Below the pieces are notes generated by a model. That model was not told the origin of the DNA, searched no databases, and saw only the letters and a program-made list of their open reading frames with translations. This document shows positions 59,719 to 64,000 of a stretch of DNA of 64,000 nucleotides, piece after piece. The stretch spans positions 3,720,001 through 3,784,000 of the forward strand of contig OZ245773.1 in NCBI GenBank assembly GCA_965227645.1, in the 5' to 3' direction. Each line of letters starts with the position of its first letter. Position 1 is the stretch's first letter. Source of the stretch: Flavimaribacter sp024343425 (GTDB lineage: Bacteria; Pseudomonadota; Alphaproteobacteria; Rhizobiales; Rhizobiaceae). Position numbers and translations under genes: made by a program.

Positions 59719-60515
59719 CGGCGATCGACGGAACCTTTCGCCTGATGGGGGTCATCGGCGACCCGATCAAGCAGGCCCGCACGCCGGACAATATCAATCC
59801 GATATTCGCATCCAGGGGCGCGGCCATGGTCTGCATTCCGCTCAATATTCCGGCGGCGCATCTTGCGACCGCCTGGGCCGGGCTGAAGGCCATGAAAAAT
59901 CTCGCCGGCTTCGGCGTCACCCTGCCGCACAAACAAACCGCCCTTGCGCTCTGCGACAGCCTCGACCCCCTCGCCGAACGTGTCGGCGCCGTCAATGTCG
60001 TGCGACGCGAGGCCGATGGCGGCTTCCGCGGCTACCAGTTCGACGGGCTTGGCTTCGTCAACGGGCTGCGGACCGAGGGGCACGATCCCGCGGGCCGTGA
60101 GGCGCTCATGGTCGGCGCGGGCGGCGCAGCCATGGCGATCGCCTTTGCGCTGGTGGAAGCGGGCGTGACGCGTCTTTCGATCGCCAACAGGACGATGGAG
60201 AAGGCCAGAGACATCGCCGATCAGGTCAATCGCGTCACGGGGTCGGAGATCGCAGTCGCGGAGCGGGCGGAACCGATGCCTGGACAGTTGCTCGTCAATG
60301 CAACGTCGCTGGGACTGAACCCGGACGATGCATTGCCTTTCGATCCGGCGCTGATCGACGACACGATGACGGTCGCGGAAGTCATCGCAAAACCGGAAGA
60401 GACACGGCTGCTGGCGATTGCGCGGGACCGTGGGGCGACAGTGCATTCAGGCATTCACATGATTCGCGGCCAGGCGCAGATGATCGCAGATCACCTGATC
60501 TCCGCCGGATCCTGA
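59712..60515 (+). CDS. AroE-like dehydrogenase (shikimate/quinate dehydrogenase family)
   Basis: A 267-residue protein with the AroE fold: catalytic Lys in GVTLPHK (about 69-75), Asp in QFDGLGF, NAD(P) loop VGAGGAA (about 135-141) and NATSLGL. The shikimate-carboxylate serines (SxS in HSxSP) are replaced: QARTP (23-27) has Ala and Thr. The substrate is therefore likely another cyclic hydroxy acid. It is coupled to the FG-GAP gene and overlaps the 3' end of the convergent second AroE-like gene by 25 bases. Confidence 0.88.
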   Translation: MVTAIDGTFRLMGVIGDPIKQARTPDNINPIFASRGAAMVCIPLNIPAAHLATAWAGLKAMKNLAGFGVTLPHKQTALALCDSLDPLAERVGAVNVVRREADGGFRGYQFDGLGFVNGLRTEGHDPAGREALMVGAGGAAMAIAFALVEAGVTRLSIANRTMEKARDIADQVNRVTGSEIAVAERAEPMPGQLLVNATSLGLNPDDALPFDPALIDDTMTVAEVIAKPEETRLLAIARDRGATVHSGIHMIRGQAQMIADHLISAGS

Positions 60516-61336
60516 GTAAGAAGAGAGCCGGCCGGCAGTCCGGCTATGAAACCGGCGACCAGACCGAGCTGCGCCTTCAGCATGGCGTCGCCGTCGCTGG
60601 TTGCGCAACCAAGCCTGCGGGCCGCGGCTAGCAAGGGCGTTTCGCGGTCGAGAGCCGCAATATCCGCAATCAGCATGGCGGCTCTGATGCTGTCTTCCGA
60701 CAAAGGCAGCGGATCCTCCGGCTTGAGACCAAGAGGCGTCGCATTGATCACGACATCACAGGAAGCAAAATCCGGCCACGCCGTCGTGGCGATGGCGCAC
60801 CCCCTGCCCTGATTGACCATTGACGCCGCCATCGCCGCCGCATCGCTTCTCTCGTCGACGATGTGCAGTCGGGCAATCTTCTCGGCAGCGAGCGCATGGG
60901 CGATCGCCCTGCCCGCCCCGCCTGCGCCGATCAGCAGCACCGTGCCGTCTTCCAGGCGTTTGCGCTCGTCTCCCAGACCCTCGACGAAACCGACGCCGTC
61001 GAAGAGAGCGCCATGCATCGCGCCGTCTTCAGCGCGTCGAACGGTGTTGACCGCGCCAACGGCCTGTGCGGCGTCCGTCAGACTGCTGCACAAACCCGCT
61101 GCGCTCACCTTGTGCGGAACCGTGACGGCGATGCCTGCGACGTTGGGCGTCACCCTCAAGGCCTCCCAAATGTCGCGAAGACGGTCGGCGGGCGTATGAA
61201 CCGGCACGGAGACGATATCGAGCCCGTGTTCGGCAAAGAGCGGATTGATCAGCCGGGGCGTCTGGACCTGCGCAATCGGGTCGCCGATCACGGGGTAGAT
61301 GCGCGTCGCCCCGCCGATTTCGATACCCGGCTTCAA
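60491..61336 (-). CDS. second AroE-like dehydrogenase
   Basis: A 281-residue AroE-family enzyme. Catalytic Lys is in AVTVPHK, Asp in LFDGVGF, NAD(P) loop LIGAGGAGRAIAHAL and NATPLGL. The serine pair is replaced by QVQTP, again arguing against shikimate, though the Thr is seen in quinate-using members. The start is taken as TTG 61336, which overlaps the stop of the TIM-barrel gene (TTGA); the frame is open upstream but has no family-like sequence there. It is read with the TIM isomerase and TRAP genes. Confidence 0.85.
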   Translation of the reverse strand: MKPGIEIGGATRIYPVIGDPIAQVQTPRLINPLFAEHGLDIVSVPVHTPADRLRDIWEALRVTPNVAGIAVTVPHKVSAAGLCSSLTDAAQAVGAVNTVRRAEDGAMHGALFDGVGFVEGLGDERKRLEDGTVLLIGAGGAGRAIAHALAAEKIARLHIVDERSDAAAMAASMVNQGRGCAIATTAWPDFASCDVVINATPLGLKPEDPLPLSEDSIRAAMLIADIAALDRETPLLAAARRLGCATSDGDAMLKAQLGLVAGFIAGLPAGSLLTQDPAEIR

Positions 61337-62172
61337 GCCCGTTCCACCACGAGGTCGAAGATGGACGCGCATCGCTCGATGCAGAGATCGATGACGGTGT
61401 CTGCGTCCCTCGCCCACCAGTCGTCGGAGAAGATTTCCACCTCGATCGGTCCGTCATATCCGGCGCGCTTCACCACACTCCAGAGATGGGCCAGGTCGAT
61501 AACGCCGTCTCCCATCATGCCGCGATCGGTCAGCGTGTGCTTTGTCGGCACCAGCCAGTCATTGACGTGAAAACCAGCAATCCTGCCCTGTTTTCCCGCC
61601 CGGGCGATTTCCTCGTCCAGTCGCTCGTCCCACCAGACATGATAGACGTCGACGACGATGCCGAGGTTTCGCCCCAGCCGGTCGCAGATATCGTTGGCGT
61701 GAGACATGGAAACGATGCACGATCGATCGCCCGCGAGCATCGGGTGCAAGGGTTCGAGCGCCAGCCGCGCATCGCCGTCGCCAAGATGATCCAGCAAATG
61801 GGCCACCGCCTCCTCTGTCATCCGTCGCGCGGCGTCCAGCCCCTTCTCGCCTTCCGGCGCGCCGCCCGGAAACAGCAACACATGGTCGGCGTCGAATTCC
61901 AGAGCCAGATCGATCGAACGTTTGGCTGCGTCGAGACGTTGTCCGCGCTCCATTGCCGAGGAAGCCAGCAGCGGTCCCGCCCGGTTGTAGCCGAATACGC
62001 GCGAGCCGGTCTGCGTCAGAACCTCTTTCGCCGCAGCCTTGCCGATGCGCTCTATTTCGTTCTCCCATATCGAAACCATGGACAGCCCGCGTTTGTTGCA
62101 GGCCTTCACGAACGCCGTCATGTCCATTTTTTCACGCACGGTTGCGTGATTGAGAACGAGCCTGTCCGTCAT
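61333..62172 (-). CDS. sugar phosphate isomerase/epimerase-like TIM-barrel protein
   Basis: A 279-residue protein of the xylose-isomerase-like/AP-endonuclease-2 superfamily. Metal ligands can be read as Glu in LALEPLHP, Asp and His in VVDVYHVWWD, His in AGFHVNDW and Glu in IEVEIFSDDWW. Family members include IolE, hydroxypyruvate isomerase and 3-dehydroshikimate dehydratase; the last would fit next to AroE-like enzymes, but sequence does not decide. It overlaps the DctM gene upstream (ATGA) and the AroE-like gene downstream. Confidence 0.88.
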   Translation of the reverse strand: MTDRLVLNHATVREKMDMTAFVKACNKRGLSMVSIWENEIERIGKAAAKEVLTQTGSRVFGYNRAGPLLASSAMERGQRLDAAKRSIDLALEFDADHVLLFPGGAPEGEKGLDAARRMTEEAVAHLLDHLGDGDARLALEPLHPMLAGDRSCIVSMSHANDICDRLGRNLGIVVDVYHVWWDERLDEEIARAGKQGRIAGFHVNDWLVPTKHTLTDRGMMGDGVIDLAHLWSVVKRAGYDGPIEVEIFSDDWWARDADTVIDLCIERCASIFDLVVERA

Positions 62173-63476
62173 GGCGCGAAACCGAAATATCTGGGCAGCG
62201 CCATCGCCAGCCAGGGAATGTAGGTGACGAGGAACAGGATGAAAATTTCAGCGGCAATAAAGGGCAGGATCGCCTTTGCGCCTTTCTCCACCGGCAGCTT
62301 GGCTATGCCGCAGGCGATGAACAGGCAAAGCCCCAAGGGCGGCGTGCCGCAACCGATGATCAGGTTTAAAACCATGATCACGCCGAAATGGATGGGATCT
62401 ATGCCGTATGACACCGCAATCGGGGTCAGGATCGGCGCCATGATGATGACGCTCGCGCCACCGTCCATGAAGGTTCCGATCACCAGCAGCAGTATATTCA
62501 CCAGCAGCAGGAAGACGACCGGATTTTCCGAAACGGTCTGGAAAAAGGCGCCGAGCATCATCGGCAACTGGAATATCGTCAGCACGTAGCTCAAGATCTT
62601 GGCGCAGCTGATGATCATCATCACCGCGGCCGTCAGCATGGCCGTATGTTTCAACATCACCGGCATGTCGGCGACCTTGAGCGACCTCTCGATCAGATAG
62701 CCGAAAATCAATGCATAGAGCACGGCGAGCGCGCCGGCTTCCGATGGCGTCACCACGCCGCCCAGAATGCCGCCGACGATGATCAGCGGCATGCCGAGAG
62801 GCCAGAAGGCGTCCCGGGTGATCGCCGCCTTTTCACTGAAGGGAAGCGATCCGGTCCGGCGCGGAAACTTGTGCTTCCGGTCGAGAATGAGCACCGTCGC
62901 GATCAGCGCAAGCCCGATCAGGATTCCCGGCACAAGGCCGGCGATGAACAGCGCGCCGATGGATGTGCCGACCGACACCCCGTAGATCACCATCATGATG
63001 CTGGGAGGAATGATTGGCCCGACCGTCGATGAACTGGCGGTCACGGCAACGCTGATTTCCTTGCTGTAGCCTTCCTTTTCCATGGCCGGAATCAGCACGC
63101 CGCCGATCGCGGAGGTGTCGGCCTGCGCCGATCCGGTGATGCCTCCGAAGAACATGCTGGCGACGATGTTGGCGTTGGCGAGGCTCGCCGGCATGCGTCC
63201 GATCAGCATCACGGAAAAGCGGACGAGCCGATCGGTGATGCCGGAACGGTTCATGATCTCTCCGGCGAAGATGAACAGCGGGATCGCAAGGAGCGGAAAG
63301 AAACCTATCCCGGAATAGATGGACTGCGGAATGGCTATGAAGGGGTTGCCGAAGGTCTGCCCCATGCTGATCACGGCCAGCCCGGCCGTTCCCGCCACGC
63401 CGAGCGAAATATAGACCGGAACCCCGATCATGATCAGGACGAACAGCAGCAGTATGAGAAGCAGGCCGGCGATCAT
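62169..63476 (-). CDS. dctM: TRAP transporter large permease (DctM)
   Basis: A 435-residue DctM-type permease with about twelve membrane segments. Typical stretches are IPLFIFAGEIMNRSGITDRL, GGITGSAQADTSAIGGVLIP and MNLIIGCGTPPLGLC-type VLNLIIGCGTPPLGLCLF at the C-terminal half. It overlaps dctQ upstream (ATGA). The solute-binding DctP gene is expected beyond the right edge. Together they import an organic acid with sodium. Confidence 0.95.
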   Translation of the reverse strand: MIAGLLLILLLFVLIMIGVPVYISLGVAGTAGLAVISMGQTFGNPFIAIPQSIYSGIGFFPLLAIPLFIFAGEIMNRSGITDRLVRFSVMLIGRMPASLANANIVASMFFGGITGSAQADTSAIGGVLIPAMEKEGYSKEISVAVTASSSTVGPIIPPSIMMVIYGVSVGTSIGALFIAGLVPGILIGLALIATVLILDRKHKFPRRTGSLPFSEKAAITRDAFWPLGMPLIIVGGILGGVVTPSEAGALAVLYALIFGYLIERSLKVADMPVMLKHTAMLTAAVMMIISCAKILSYVLTIFQLPMMLGAFFQTVSENPVVFLLLVNILLLVIGTFMDGGASVIIMAPILTPIAVSYGIDPIHFGVIMVLNLIIGCGTPPLGLCLFIACGIAKLPVEKGAKAILPFIAAEIFILFLVTYIPWLAMALPRYFGFAP

Positions 63477-63988
63477 GAGGGTTCAACGCTTCGCCCGGAC
63501 AAGCCGCCGAAGAGCCTGGTCAGGAATTCATAGAGTATCAGGACGCCGCCAAAGGGCATGATCCCGTAGACAAGCCACAGCGGCATGCCCGTCATCGTCG
63601 CCGTTAGCCGTCGCGATTCCCAGGCGTAAGTCGTCGACGACCAGATCATCGCCACCAGAAAGCCGATGGTCGCAATCACGCCGATGATCCGCAGGATCGC
63701 GGCGACGGGCGGCGGCGTGTTGTCGAGAAGCATCCGCAGATCGGTGTGAACTGCGTGGCGCGTGGCGAGCGCCGCGCCGACAAGAACGAGCAATATCATG
63801 AGATTTATGACGACTTCGTTCAGCCACAGAATGCCGCTGGACAGGACGTAGCGATAGAACACCTGAACAAGCACCAGAACGACGATTGCCGCCAGCGATG
63901 CGACGCAGACGGCGCTCTCGAACATGTGGATGGCGCCGTCGGCCAATCTTGCCGGCGTCATGCGGCCATTCGCGGATCTGCTTGTCAT
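63473..63988 (-). CDS. dctQ: TRAP transporter small permease (DctQ)
   Basis: A 171-residue DctQ-family protein with four membrane segments (about 20-45, 55-75, 95-118, 135-155) and the family's VFYRYVLSSGILWLNEVVIN around 47-66. The C-terminus is cytoplasmic and short. An internal Met at 63961 is a possible alternative start. It is the first gene of the leftward operon inside the window; the promoter and binding protein lie to the right. Confidence 0.93.
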   Translation of the reverse strand: MTSRSANGRMTPARLADGAIHMFESAVCVASLAAIVVLVLVQVFYRYVLSSGILWLNEVVINLMILLVLVGAALATRHAVHTDLRMLLDNTPPPVAAILRIIGVIATIGFLVAMIWSSTTYAWESRRLTATMTGMPLWLVYGIMPFGGVLILYEFLTRLFGGLSGRSVEPS

Positions 63989-64000
63989 GGACTGTGTCGG

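Noticed and set aside
59712..60515. Housekeeping aroE (shikimate dehydrogenase)
   Set aside because: The shikimate-binding serine pair is changed, a second similar copy lies next to it, and the context is catabolic.

Overview
The window looks like chromosomal (or large-replicon) DNA of an alphaproteobacterium, most likely Hyphomicrobiales (Rhizobiales). This rests on the high-GC coding style, the density of ABC, TRAP and tripartite uptake systems each sitting beside its own catabolic genes, the ModABC plus HTH-only ModE arrangement, a solitary ClpS, and repeat DNA of a kind I associate with this order. I recognise no rRNA, tRNA or CRISPR array. About 60 genes are supported. Most belong to small catabolic operons, each with its own transporter and regulator.

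Left end (1-8.8 kb): a worn accessory stretch. A leucine-dehydrogenase-type enzyme and a hot-dog thioesterase stand next to what was a TRAP transporter operon. That operon has collapsed into an in-frame fusion of the start of the solute-binding gene to the end of the large permease gene. Next comes a short-chain dehydrogenase cut off by an IS3-family remnant. A visibly AT-richer two-gene islet follows (a secreted double-SH3 protein and a secreted protein of unknown family), bounded on its other side by a second decayed IS3 element. Beyond it lie a proteasome-beta-like Ntn hydrolase and a lipoprotein L,D-transpeptidase.

8.8-21.3 kb: an FAD oxidoreductase; an acyl-CoA module (MFE2-type dehydrogenase, thiolase, LysR regulator) divergent from a tripartite tricarboxylate transporter (tctBAC) with a class III CoA-transferase; a vapB antitoxin with an internally deleted vapC; and modABC with an HTH-only ModE-like regulator and candidate operators.

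21.3-29.7 kb: a ribose-type operon read leftward (PhyH dioxygenase, ABC permease, binding protein, ATPase, ribokinase, RbsD, a PanB-like protein, DeoC) with a divergent AraC regulator. The dioxygenase and the PanB-like protein point to an unusual pentose-like substrate.

29.7-40.3 kb: a stand-alone FabF with a MarR regulator and a perfect 20-bp palindrome, then LysR and a complete branched-chain-amino-acid-type ABC transporter, followed by an aldehyde dehydrogenase, an aspartate-dehydrogenase-like enzyme and a CnbZ-like deaminase.

40.3-51.7 kb: a Gfo/Idh oxidoreductase and a NitT/TauT-type ABC transporter, divergent from an RpiR regulator. Then come an NTF2-flavin monooxygenase fusion, an amidohydrolase, RidA, an SDR, a D-threonine/D-serine-type PLP enzyme and an NTF2-like protein. 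Together they suggest catabolism of a nitrogen-containing, possibly D-configured, compound.

51.7-56.6 kb: mixed housekeeping genes (MazG-like, a second family of L,D-transpeptidase, GNAT, a penicillin-acylase-type Ntn hydrolase), a roughly 100-bp tandem repeat array, and clpS.

56.7-64 kb: a DapA-family aldolase, a cytoplasmic FG-GAP beta-propeller translationally coupled to an AroE-like dehydrogenase, a second convergent AroE-like enzyme, a TIM-barrel isomerase and TRAP DctM/DctQ. This looks like one catabolic locus that continues past the right edge. Both AroE-like enzymes lack the usual shikimate-binding serine pair, so the substrate is probably not shikimate.
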